Below are positions 22,862 to 34,600 of a stretch of DNA of 64,000 bases, piece by piece. The notes below the pieces were generated by a model. That model did no database searches, had not been told where the DNA came from, and saw only the letters and a program-made list of their open reading frames with translations. Source of the DNA: Chlamydomonas reinhardtii. Lineage: Eukaryota; Chlorophyta; Chlorophyceae; Chlamydomonadales; Chlamydomonadaceae. The stretch spans positions 2,675,087 through 2,739,086 of the forward strand of contig NC_057013.1 in assembly GCF_000002595.2 (NCBI RefSeq), read 5' to 3'. Each line of letters starts with the position of its first letter. Position 1 is the stretch's first letter. A program made the position numbers and the translations under genes.

Positions 22862-24774
22862 CCGCCGCCTGAGTCGGCGATTCGTGGCAACGTACCCATA
22901 GCTTGCGCCTCAAACAATAAGGGCATGAAACCAGTTCAGGTCTGCCGGCGGGGCGAACCTCTGGTGTGCTGCTGATGCCGGCGCGGCGTCAGGCGATGTA
23001 GCAGCGCAGACACCCGGCACAAAGAATGCGGTCGCAAGCGCCACTGACAGGTGGGTGACACCGATATCAAGTTTGCGGTCAAGACGACTTGTGACATATC
23101 AGCCGCATGATTGCCTCACTGAAACTTCGTCTTTGCAGGCTACCCATCGGGCTCGCTGGCTCGCTGGCCCAAACCCGCCCATATCGACCTCAGGCGAGCA
23201 CGGACCGCCAGTCGACCAGCGAGTCAATACTGCATATATGGAGGGACTGGGAGCGTCAGGGACTCAGGGGGGACGAGTTTGGCGTCGGGGAACACCCAAC
23301 CAACCTCAAGCCCCTCCGCATGGCAAGGGCCGTACGGCATCTGGGACACACCCGGACTTTGAATTTGAAACGTCCGCCTCATCACCGCGCGTGTGGAGGA
23401 CGGAACGCCATGGCCAGCTGCGCTGAACAGGCCACCCAAGCGGCACAGCTGGATTGCTGGCAGTGGCTTCTGGATTAGCGATGGCGGGTGATGGGGTGCG
23501 TGTGTGCCGTGCCATAGGTGTGCGAGTCTGGAGGAGAGGTTGATCCTGTCCTCCCCAGCCGTCCGGCCTAGGTCCGTTGGTGTGAGGAGCTAGATAGGCT
23601 GATCCTGTGTTAGCGCTATTCCTCTTACACCGTCCTGAGTGGTCGTCTGTCCTAGGTACAAGCTTAACACATGGTTCGCGTGTGGGTACGCCGCGTTGGC
23701 GAGAGCCACGGACGGCCCTAGTACACCGTGGGGGCGTGTCGCACCCGTGGAGGGCACTGCAGGCTACTAGACTTCGGCGTAGTGTTGGGATCAGACGTGA
23801 TTACGGTACTTGCGAGAGCTTGCGACGTTCAGACTTCCCGACTTGCATGAGGATCGCTGTACGCGATCTTGCCCCGAGGGTTCTTATGCGCTCGGGAACT
23901 TGACGGGTGTAATTTATATTGTCGTGCCTTCTGTGCCCACGTCAGTGCTATAGCTCACTGCTCACACAATTACAGCTTCAGCCAACGGCAGCCTCCCCCC
24001 CCCCCCCACATCAGGAGGCAGGAGGAAGGCACGGCAGAGTGGGCACCCAATGCAGCCCGTGTTAGTCAAGGCCCACCAATTGCGGCCGCCAGTAAATGAC
24101 GGGTGTGGGGAATCGCAATGCGGTCCTGTGCGCTCCGCACCCGTAACGTCTCTGCACTGTATCAACCACTTGCCTAGAACTAGTTTGTGTTTTGCTTGCT
24201 GCGTGGGAAGGATGCCTGTTGGCCTTGTGACATGCATGTGTCACCTGGGCTGCCTAGCCCGGTACGCATCGACCATGCCGCATGCAGTACGACCGGGATG
24301 AGCCATGCAACCATTGCGTTGCTCTTACCTCATCCGCCCCCCCGGCGTACATACCGTTTATTACTTTCTTTACACCTGCTGGCTACTTCAGCATCACTCA
24401 CGCCCCCTTTAGTCACTGCAGGCAGCTCGCCTCCATTCTCAGCCGCAGCCCACAGCCCCGGCCCCTCCATTCTAGCTGCACCTGCCTCGCTGTTGTGGCT
24501 TGCTTTGTTTCCATAGCCTCCCCGCTCCCTTGAAGCGGTTTGTTACGCCTTCCTTTCCTCCCTCCCTCCCTTTCGCACATGTGCTGCTGGGCGCCGGTGG
24601 CGCTGGTGTCTCCAGGTTGGTTCTGTCGTCTGGCGCGTATTCCGGCGCCTCTGTCACCCACCTGCCAGAGCCCATTAGCCCAGCCAGCAGCACATCTGAA
24701 TGCCTCCACACAGTCTGCCAGCGGCGGACCATGTCAGCCTCAGCGTCTATTGCCAGTTTTGGAGGTAACACGTG

Positions 24775-24975
24775 TCATCGACCTGTCACACTCTCACGCG
24801 CCGCACCTAGCACCCCTAGCACACACGCACGTGTTCAACCTGTCAGTGCGGCATCTGATGGTTGCGTGGACAGCACGCCGCCTCTGTGCAAACGCACGCC
24901 GCGCCTTCCCATCACGGCCTGTCACACTCCCACGCACTGCACCTAGCACCCCTAGCACACACGCGCACATAACTC
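24775..24975. repeat. Imperfect tandem duplication, unit about 135 bp
   Basis: CCTGTCACACTCTCACGCGC and GCACCTAGCACCCCTAGCAC are repeated with a few substitutions about 135 bp further on (near 24,785 and 24,920). The units then diverge. Confidence 0.7.
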
Positions 24976-25029
24976 ACCAGTGCTGTGTCCTATGGTTCGT
25001 AGCAGCGACACCACCTCAGCACTTGAGAC

Positions 25030-25290
25030 GTGGCGTGGGCGCAGCCCACTTTTCCCACTTGTCTCACGCGGAAAAATTTTGGGGGTGAACGAAGCGGCGG
25101 CAGCCTGTTTCGTCAACTGAACGAAGCCATTTTAAGGAATTCGGCCACTGACGCCGCCCCTGCCTTCGTAAGATACGAGCGCTGCTTCAGCCAACGGCAG
25201 CCTATACCCCCAACACCAGCCACAGCACCTCAGACTTGAGGCGTGGCCTGGGCGCAGCCTACTTTTCCCATGCGATCTTGTCTTACGCGC
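25030..25290. repeat. Dispersed GGCGTGGGCGCAGCCCACTT-type repeat, two copies
   Basis: The word CACCTCAG-ACTTGAG-CGTGGC-TGGGCGCAGCC-ACTTTTCCCA occurs near 25,012 and 25,223. A third, shorter copy is at 49,377-49,412. The sequence between the first two contains two GAACGAAGC words. It is probably a fragmented transposable element of unknown class. Confidence 0.55.
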
Positions 25291-25385
25291 CCCGCTGCAA
25301 TAGCTGGTGCGCTGAGCGTGCATAGTGTAGCGATGATCCGCGCGGCCAGCACGCTAACAACCACATTCCATCTGCTCAAGGGTAT

Positions 25386-28300
25386 CTATACGGAAGTCAG
25401 CAGCAGACTTGTGTTGGTACCGCCAAACCCAAACGAATTGCTCAGGGCCGCAACTCGCTGGTTTGCCGGCAGCTCCACTGCGCCCCCACCGCCAATGCCG
25501 CCCATGCCCACCAGCCCCGGCAACAACGCCGGGTCTGGCCGTGCCAGGTTGAGCGTGGGCGGCGCCCTGGGGAAGCAGGCAACAATGGGCGCAACCATAC
25601 GGGTCAGTGTGCATCCGTGGTGTGCAACCTGCGGAGATACAGCTTTATAATACAAACCCCACGGAGGCATGGCAAACCTGCAGCCTGACGGCCCTCCACC
25701 CCGCCCACCTGCGGTGCTTGATGGCCAGCAGCGCAAACGCCGCCTCCACCGCTCCCGCCGCGCCCAGCAGGTGCCCCGTGGCACCCTTGGTGCTGCTCAC
25801 AGCCACACCCGCCAGCCGCCTCCGCGCCTCCGGCCCCAGCTCCGAATCCTGTGCCGCTGACAACCCGCTGCCTGGCCCTGCGCCCGCCTCGGTCCCAGCC
25901 TGCGCCGCCGAGCGTTCCGCCTCGCCTCCGTTCCGATGCAGCGGCTTAAGCAGCAGCTGCCGTATCGCGGCCTGCTCGATGGCGTCGCCGGCGGGCGTGG
26001 AGGTGGCGTGGGCGTTGATGTAGGCTAGGTCGTCTAGGCCCACGCCCGAGCCCACCAGCGCGCGCCGCATGCACAGCAGCGCGCCAGCGCCGTCCGGGTG
26101 CGGGTGCGTCACGTGGTGCCCGTCGCCCGACAGACCGTAGCCGCGGACCTGCATAGAGCGTGCAGGAGGCGGGCGGCGTGGGAGGCGGGCAGCGGGGGTA
26201 GCCCATTCCGAAACTCAAGCAGGAACGGGGGGGGAGCTGGGCAATGGTTAGTGCGGCACGCGCGCACACGCGATGGCTTGGCCCCCGCAAACGCTGCCGG
26301 TGAGCGTGCAATGGACCCCAACCGCGCTGCTTCCCAGACACGCACGGGGTGTCTCGCTCGTCCGCTGGACCGCCCACCTCGCCGTAAATGGTCGCGCCGC
26401 GCGCCCGGGCGTGCCCCAGCTCCTCCAGCACCAGCACGCCCGCGCCCTCGCCCATCACGAAGCCGTCCCGGTCCGCATCAAACGGCCTGTCCACGTGGTG
26501 GCGATGACACGGGCAGCAGAAAGGCACCGTCAGGCGCCACCAGGTATGGTCTGCTGGCTGCTCGCTTCTTTCAACCTCCAGGGCCGCGTCCTTGCAGAGT
26601 CAAACACTGGAATGACACGTACGCATGCGCGACACGGAGGATGCCCTGTCCACCCAGGCGGGCGCGCACCTGGAGGCCTGTGTGGGGTTGTCGTTGTAGC
26701 GGGTGGACAGCGCCTTGAGGCGGCTGAAGCCTGTGAAGCTGATGGCGTCAACACACGCCTCGCTGGCGCCCGCCACCTGCATGCGGAAGCGGGCATCCGC
26801 GGCGGCGTCAGCGAGCGGAGGCAAAGAGGCAGCAAGCAGCATGGGGGACGGCAAGGTAGCGCATTTCAAGTCGGCAACAGGAGGCAAGGAGGCGGGCGGT
26901 GACGCTCCATCTGTGCACGGAGCTGTGGGCGTGTGTCCATCCTCCACCGCCCGCACCCACCATGACCTCCGCCTCGCCGCGCTGGATGATGCGGAAGGCG
27001 TCGCCCAGCGCGTGGCCGCCGGTGGCGCAGGCGGTGGAGGGCGCCTGGTTGGGACCCTGCAGCCCGTACCTGCAGCGCGGGCCAGCAGCGACACAAGCAG
27101 CTGGAGCTTTGCCCGAGCGCAGACTCACCAGGGCGCCAGCGATACGCCAGGCCCGGCAGTTGCCTCCCACCATTTCCTTGACCCCGCGGTTGCAAGCGTC
27201 ATGCGCGCCCCGGCCAAGCCGCCTCCCCGCGCGCACCGTATGCTGATAGCGCCGGCGGCCATGTTGGGCAGGATGCGCGGCACGAAAAACGGCGACACGC
27301 GGCGCTGCTTGCCGCCGCACACCAGCGCGCCCGCCTCCGCCACCTCGGTGGTGCAGCTCATGCCGTTGCCCACCACCACCCCCGTGCGCCGGGCAGCCGC
27401 GTCCGACCAGCCGCCATTGCCAATGCCGCTGCCACCGCCGCTACTCGTTCCGCTGGCTCCGCGGCCCTCTTGCGCGCCGGACGAGATTGTTACAGCGGCT
27501 CCGGGGCCCCAGCGCGCGTCCGCCAGTGCCTCCTCCGCCGCCAGCAGTGCCAACAGCATGAAGCGCGAGGACCGCCGCGATTCCTGCGCGGCATGGATTG
27601 ACAGGGTTTGCATGACCAGAGGGCGTGCACTCGAGCCGATGAGCTGTAGGTGGATGGATGTATATTAGTATATGGCATGGCGCGTGCTGAGGCAACGAGT
27701 GCACTTGGGGCGCCAAACAGGTGTGCACAGCGTTGCCATTGTGGCGATGCACGAGTGCGTTGCGCCGCCCTTCCCTAAAGGCTGGGAGTGGCTTGACTAT
27801 CCACCGCCCCCTCCCCTCGCACCTCTGCCAGCCCCAGCCTCCGGACTGCCTCCTGAAACTGCTCCTCGGGGACCAGGCCCGCCACCCGGCAGGGCAGCGA
27901 GGACAGCGCAGAGCGCTGGGACTGCGGGGCGGAAAACACGCGGCCAAGGACGCCAGGACGTCTGATGGGTGCGCAAACGCAGTCCTGGTCGTAAGGACAG
28001 TGTGACTTTCCAAAATCAGCCCATTGACCCATGCCTCATAGAACCCGCGCGCGGTCACCAGCACTGTGCTTTGTGTCACCCGCACCCGCACACCCGCGCC
28101 GCACCTCCGGCAGGTCTTCCTGCTGCAGCTGCCGCAGCCCACACTCGCCCGCAAGCAGCCGCCGCCACGTCTCCGCCACGCCCACACCCAGTGGCGTCAC
28201 CAGCCCCATGCCGGTCACCACCACCCGCCGTGTGGGCAGCGGCGGCACGGCTCCAAACCCAGTGTCGGCTGCTGGCGCACACGCAAGAGAGCGTTTGGCC

Positions 28301-28431
28301 GGCTTACGGATGGCCGCACTGCGCCCTCCTGAATCCCACAGCCTCCCAGCCAGTTCATAATGGGTTCTCGATGCGAGTGTTGTGGCTAGCGGGCGCAGCA
28401 GGCGCCAGACGTGCACTTCGGCGACAGCCAT
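25386..28431 (-). CDS. Beta-ketoacyl-ACP synthase (KAS), mitochondrial type
   Basis: Condensing enzyme of type II fatty-acid synthesis: it joins malonyl-ACP to a growing acyl chain. The order matches plant mitochondrial KAS. An Arg-rich leader ([20 protein letters not shown]) precedes [20 protein letters not shown] and [14 protein letters not shown] in exon 1 (from 28431). Next is [19 protein letters not shown], then VVVGNGM and [20 protein letters not shown]. The nucleophile Cys is in [19 protein letters not shown] (~27,040), followed by [20 protein letters not shown]. Then come [20 protein letters not shown], the His motif [15 protein letters not shown] (~26,010), the Lys motif [19 protein letters not shown] (~25,780), and [18 protein letters not shown] before the stop. 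All three catalytic residues are present. A Gly/Ser insert interrupts the N-terminal half. The leader suggests mitochondrial import; plastid KAS II is the alternative. Confidence 0.92.
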
Positions 28432-28670
28432 CCAGAATCATATACTCGTTGTCCCTGATTGGTTTAATCCTATACAGTATGCACTGTTGGTGGACTAAAA
28501 CAGCAACAACCAAGCCTTTTGGCACTGTTTCACACAGGATCCAGCGTATGCAATGAAGTCGGTTGCGCCCCAGTTTCCTCGAGGGAGCCTACACAGCCGT
28601 GCAAAGAGGTGATTCTTAGGTTATTCAACTCGCACTACTACACTGCATTTTTCAGCGTCCGCAAAGAAGA
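28432..28670. promoter_or_regulatory. 239-bp bidirectional promoter, KAS and phosphatase
   Basis: The two ATGs are only 239 bp apart and face away from each other, so both promoters must share this stretch. It is less GC-rich than the flanks, with ATTGGTTTAATCC near 28,460. No canonical TATA box is obvious. Confidence 0.55.
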
Positions 28671-31360
28671 ATGAAGAAAGCTACGGACCGCGACAAGCTC
28701 GAGGCCTTTCAACAATATGATGCCTGGGTATTCGACCTAGATGGCAAGTTTACGACCCACGAGTAAAATTGCAGAGCCGCAGCGCGTGGGGCTGGCCTTA
28801 GGTGGTCACAGTGCGATGGTTCCCCGCGCAGGCACGCTCTGGAAAGGCAGTACGCTGATTCCGGGCGCGAAGGAGTTTATTGAACTGCTGCGCTACTACG
28901 TAAGTACAGGGCGCTGTAACACAAGCGGCTGGGCCGTGTCACCGGAGGATGGTCTTGGGTGGGACATGACCTCTGCTTGGACCTCTGCCTTTGCCCTCGG
29001 ACCGCTGGAAGGGCGTGAACGGTAGTGGGCACAGCACCCCTTCGCTGCCAGCCTCAAAATCACATCCGTCATATGCCCCTCACACAGAACAAGAAGGTGT
29101 TCTTCGTGACCAATAACGCCACCAAGTCGCGCGCCACCAACGCCGCAAAGCTGACTGCGATGGGCATCAACGCCACACAAGCCGAGATGTACACCAGCTC
29201 CTTCGCGGCGGCCGCCTACCTCAAAGCCATCAGCTTCAACAAGAAGGTGCGGGCGGCGTCGGGATGCAGGGTTGCGGGGACGCCTTGGCGGAGGCATGGA
29301 CTATCGTGTGTTCGTGCCGTACTGCTAGGGGCTGGTGTCTTGACCTGTGCATGGCGCCCTCTGATGGGATGGCCGCGCGATCGCCGTGGCCCAGTCATGT
29401 TAACACAGCCTGTGCTGTTTGCTTGCTACTCCTTTGAAATTCTGGTTGAATATGTCAACATGTCCACGCGCCCGCCGGTGGCCTGGGCGCTGCAGGCGTA
29501 CGTGATTGGCGAGGAGGGGCTGGTGGAAGAGCTGACGGCCGTGGGGGTGCAGTGCGTGGGCGGGCCGGCGCACCGCGGTGTGGAGGTGGACTGGAGCCAG
29601 GCGGAGCCGCACGTGGAGGTGGACCCCGAGGTGCGTGCGTGCGTGGTGGCGCGCGCGTGGTTTGGTGCGCGGCGCGTGTAGCGCGCGTATGCTGTGCTGC
29701 AGGCAGCGTGTGTGGATGTCAGCCCTCAATCAGGAGGGCAGCGATGTGGGTCACCGGGCATGCTGCTGCCTTCAGGAGGAAGGCATCCGGTTTGGCTTCC
29801 TCCTCCCCTCGGTGTGGTTGCACTTTGACGTGCCTGGCTCCGGCCTGCAGGTGGGCGCGGTGGTGGTGGGCCTGGACCGCTACATCAGCTACTACAAGCT
29901 GCAGTACGCCACGCTGTGCCTCGCCAACAATGACTCGTGCATGTGAGGTTCGGGCGGGCAGGGGGCGGGTCGCCGCCGGCTCCAGCAGGCCGTGGGTGAC
30001 GCGGGCCCTTACGATAGCATGCGCTGCTCACCTGGGCAGTAGTATAAGCTCCCGCCGCGCGTGGCCAACACCTGCCTCTGCGCACTGCGCAGGTTCCTGG
30101 CCTGCAACACCGACGCGCGTGGACACTTCAGCCAGGCTCAGGAGTGGGCGGGCGCGGGCACCATGGTGGCGGCGCTGATTGGATCCAGCGAGCGCGAGCC
30201 CATGCTGCTGGGTGAGTGGACGACTTGAGAGCGGCAGGGGCTGGTGTAGAGGCAGCAGTGGTACGGGCAACGCGCCTGATATTGCTCTGTGGTAGCGTCA
30301 ACTGCTCGTCAGAGCGTGTCATGTACGGTGATTCGTGTCAGAGCGTGTCATGTACGGTAATTCGTGTCGAGTGGTGTGTTTGGCGAGTACCCACCCTGGA
30401 CAGTATCTTCCGTGCCGCGCCGCTCCGCTGCAGGCAAGCCCGCTTCCTTCATCCTGGACCACCTGTGTGCCACGCACCAAGTAGCGAGAGACAAGACCAT
30501 CGTCGTCGGTAAGCTGGCAGCCGAAGGGGAGAGATCAGAGATGCAGCGCTATGCTCTAGGCGCGGTAATGCGGTCGGGACTGGCATGAAGAAAGCGCCGC
30601 CGCTGACCCAGACCAGGTGTTGCCCTGATGCGTGCCAATGTATTGCCGTTGGTCCCGCCCCCCTACCTGGCTATGCCTTCACTTCTTAAGTAATCACGAA
30701 TGCAACTCCCCTTAGGCGACCGGCTGGACACCGACATCTTGTGGGGCATCCAGAACGGCGCTGGCACGTGCTGCGTGCTCTCAGGTGCGCACTGTACGGC
30801 TGGCTTGCTGCACCTCCATGCTGCACTTCTGGCGCCAGATACCCGGCGTTTTGCGGGCACAGGATGCTGCATTGCGCTTCTGCATGTGGCCCAGCCGTAT
30901 GCCAGTCGCTGGTGCATTGCGAGCCGCGCCGGATGCCGGTTGTGTTTCTCTCCATACCCGTCTGCCCTGCTGCCCAGCCCTCACCTACTGACCATGCCCC
31001 TCGCTGCCCATTCCCGCTCTGCACCCCAGGGGTCACAAGCGAGGCGCAGCTCCTGGCCGAGTCCAACAAGGTGCGACAGCCACGACCATACGTACGGCGG
31101 CGCCCCCCGCCTGTGTATCATAATTACATCCATCTAGCGACCATGGCACCATGCAGCATGCCGCAAATACGCATGATCGCACGCCACACAAGTCTGCGAG
31201 AACGGTACCGCGACCGCCCGGCCTGCCTCTCGTCCCACGCGATTGGCGCCCCACCCCTACACGCCCTGCCGCACAGGTCCACCCAAAGCTGTACATGAGC
31301 GACATCGGCGACTTCCTGACCATCAAGAACCAGATCCCCTCCAACTGCGCCATCATGTGA
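28671..31360 (+). CDS. Phosphoglycolate phosphatase-type HAD phosphatase (PGP/4-nitrophenylphosphatase family)
   Basis: A p-nitrophenylphosphatase/PGP-like HAD enzyme; family members remove phosphate from 2-phosphoglycolate (photorespiration, metabolite repair). Ten exons join in phase: 28671-28743, 28832-28899, 29088-29246, 29496-29630, 29851-29942, 30093-30211, 30434-30508, 30716-30784, 31030-31070, 31277-31360. Motif I is AWVFDLDGTLWKGSTLIPGA. The Ser/Thr motif is KKVFFVTNNATKSRATNAAK. The cap region has GAVVVGLDRYISYYKLQYA and FLACNTDARGHF. The Lys motif is near GKPASFILDHLC, and the acidic motif IV is VVGDRLDTDILWGIQNGAGT. The length (about 300 residues) is normal. No transit peptide is visible, so the product is probably cytosolic rather than plastid. 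Intron 1 uses a GC donor (GATG|GCAAGT). The protein ends NCAIM, a possible CaaX prenylation box. Confidence 0.93.
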
Positions 31361-31462
31361 GGGCGTGGTAGTGCCCTGTCGAGCGGAAGTGCATGAGGGA
31401 AGGTTCCATGAACTTCACGCATGCGGTTACGAGACGGCGTGCGAGGAGGCAGCCCAGGCGAG

Positions 31463-31467
31463 TGTAA
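31463..31467 (+). promoter_or_regulatory. Candidate TGTAA polyadenylation signal of the phosphatase
   Basis: TGTAA lies about 100 bases past the stop codon in the sense strand, a typical position for this algal poly(A) signal. Confidence 0.5.
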
Positions 31468-31606
31468 GTGCGTGTAGGATTCAAGGTTTGCGAGGGTGAC
31501 GGGCTGCAGCCGTTGGGGTAATCTCCAGGCGCAGGTGGCGGCGTATGGAAGTTTCATAAGTATAAGCTGGGGCGTTTGTGTGGAGGCTGCGTCAGGGCAA
31601 ACACGG

Positions 31607-34600
31607 GGCAAACAGGCAAGCAGGCCAGGCCGTATGCAGACAAGGTGATTGGTATTACCGTGCTCAGAGGTGACGCCCGCACGACGCCACAAGTTGCACC
31701 ATGTGGCGCGGATAAACTGTAAGAGGCAGAGGCTGCTCGCTCCGAGCCTCAGGCTCCGACCCCCGTGCCTGAAACGCGATCCGCCGGCACACCACGCGTA
31801 CGGCGTGCCCATCATGTCGCCACCATGCTGCGCCGGCAAATTGCATCTTGAGAACGCAAGAAACCGTCCGCGCCAGGAACACGACCACAAGCTTATCAGG
31901 CCCTAGGACAGCGAACAAAGGCAAACTGGGGGCCGCGAGGGTCTGCGCAAAGCGTACAGGGCAAACAATTGATTTCAGATAGAAGGGCTTTCGCTGAATG
32001 ACCGGTCTTCATCATCTAGCGTGATATCTTTCCAAGAGGCGAGAGCCTGGGAACCATCACTCTGAGGCTGCTGCCCGGGGAGGAGGAGCCATGGCGAGCA
32101 GCGTCTGGTGCGTATTGCAGATCTTATTTGTTATCCGCATATGCTCTGTGCCTGTTTACCGAGCTCATCGGTCTGCTGGCATTGGATTTCGGCAGGACTG
32201 CCACGGTTTGGGGAAATGGGAAGGCCGCCATCATCGCCTCTAACAACAGAAAGATTCGTCCTGGCGAGGAGGTAAGGCGAGAACCCGGTCGGGTGCAGAA
32301 TAGGCGCCGGAAGCGTGCTGGGGTTCTCATTCTGCGCCCGCGACCGCTGTGCAGGAATGCTTTATCTGCAAAGATGACGTGCCGGCCTCAGTTGCACTGC
32401 GTCCGTGTGGACACGAAATTTGCTTCGGCTGCGTGGAGAACCTTCGCGCGAAGAACATCTTCAGGTGCGTGTCACAGACGGCGGTGGCGCGGTGGCAAGC
32501 TCATGCACGTGGCTGCCTCGGCGCAAGCCAGTCTGCATGCTCTCGTTCGGTCCTGCAAATGTGGATGGCTCAGAACACTTGATGGGTTCTGTGGGTTTCC
32601 AATGCAGGGCTGACAAGGGCGTGAAGTGCCCTTTCTGCCGCCAGTACGTGGAGCAATACGACCCCTGCAACAGGTGGGCAGCGCATGCAAGGAAGGACTC
32701 ACGACGCTAGGTTACGGCTAGGCCATAGCAGGAGGCGATAGAGGCGGGCGGTGCAGGGGCTTTCTAATGCTTGAAAGGGTGTCACGATGTTGGTACCCCA
32801 GTTGTGGAAATGGCGCGGAGCAGCAGCGGCAGCAGCGCCACCATTCCCGCCCTCCTTACACCCGCACCCGCCCGCCCTCCTCCCCCTTAAGACATTCCAT
32901 GTTTGCAGCGCGGACCCAGAGCAGGTGCGGCTGCTGAATGAGGCCAACCGCGCAGCCGCGTTCGCGCAGGCCAGCCGCGCGCCCGGCGGCTCAGCAGCAG
33001 GCTCGGGCGGCGGGGGCGGCGGGGGCGGTGCTGCTACTCACGACAACTGGATGTGTGGCACCTGCCGCTGCCTGAACCTGGCGCACCGTGACGAGTGCGG
33101 CTCCTGCAGGCGGGCCAACCCGCGCGGCCCCCGGCCGACCGCCATCACGGCCAGCACCCGTGGGAAGGATGTGCTCAAGTGCTCGGATGATGAGGTCATC
33201 GGGTGAGCGGGCGGGAGCGGCCTGGGGTGGATAGGAGGAGGGCTGGTGCTTGCCAGGGTTTGGCAACCTGGCATGGACTAGGCTGAGGCGCCCACGATGC
33301 ACGGCGGCGGCGTTGGCGTCTTCAATGGCAGGCAGGGTAGAGCTGGACCGTGCGGTCTTGTCCGTTGGCGCGGTCGGTGGCGGATGAATGCGAGTAGGCT
33401 GGGCCGGGAGGCCAGCTTTGGATGTCCCGGTCCACTGACACGCGCAGCCTACCGCCCCTGCTTTGCACGCAGGTTTATTCAGGAGAAGCAGCAGCCTAAC
33501 CTGCAGCGCTGCTACCAGGAGATTGGCATCCGCGTCGGGGCGGGCCGCGTGGTGTCTGGTGGGTTGGAGAGGAAGGGGGTGTTGTAACTGCCAGCCCAAA
33601 CTAACGCAAACAAGCCAACCTGGGGCTGGGGTCGGAGGTGGTGATGGCGCGATATTGCCCATATGCATCGGGCACTAGTGCAGGCAAGGGGTATACGGAG
33701 TTATGAATGGGCATGACTGCTGTGCTGGTCTGGCAAGGCATCAATAGGAGAGGCCGGCGCAAACTGCCGCACGCTTAGTACCGTGACGCCAAGCGGTGCC
33801 CACCCTTCTGTTTGTGCCGAACCCACATTACACAACACGCCAGACGAGGACACGCCCCGCCGCATCCTAAACGCCTTCAAGCAGCGCGGCGAGGAGCGCA
33901 TGCTGCGACTCATCAACGTTGTGTCAGGTGCGGGCGGGGCCGCGGTTCGGGTGCCTGCGGTGTAGATTAGCATCGTGGCATTGTGCAGTGGGCACATGGG
34001 CACATCAGGCCGTATGGGTGGGCGGCCGGTACAAAAGCAGCCAGTGCAGTGGCCCTCATGCTAACGAGGCAGGACATTCCATATTGGGGTTTGTACCCAA
34101 TGCGCGGGGGTTCATGATGGTCGGCTTATGCTCGAAGGGCTTGGCACTCTGCCCACCTGGACTGACGGCTGCGCGTCCTGTGTCTAAGTGTCTTCGGTCT
34201 TCAGTAGCAGCTGCACCTCCCCTCTTCCGCCCCCCGGCAGACCCAGGCGTGTTCTACGAGTGCTCCACGCACTTCCTGGGCAACTACGGCATGCAGTCGC
34301 TGGTGGAGGCCACGCTGCTCATCCGGAAGGCGCTGGCGGAGGCAGAGGCGGAGGGCCAGGTGCGAGCTGCTGAGCCGGGTGCGGCGATAGCCCGTCCACG
34401 CGGCCAGTGGCAGCTCTTGGCGGCTCTTGGGTTACAACGCACGGTCCGGGGCAGCTCTGCTGGCGCCTCAGCTATAGCGGCGTCAGTTGCTCTTCACCTT
34501 TGGGCCCTTCCGTGATCGCCCCAGCCGCCCCGCCCGTGTGCTCTGCAGCACCCGCTGCAATCGTTCCGCGAGTCGCACGATGGCCGCGACCCACACGGCG

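Larger units (their letters stand above)
22862..25385. other. Intergenic region with scattered repeats
   Basis: About 2.5 kb between the 3' ends of two converging genes. No open frame here shows a recognisable domain. It contains an imperfect ~135-bp tandem pair (24775-24975), the shared word CTTCAGCCAACGGCAGCCT (near 23971 and 25186) and two copies of a dispersed GGCGTGGGCGCAGCCCACTT-type repeat. A pyrimidine-rich stretch lies at 24,330-24,560. Confidence 0.55.
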
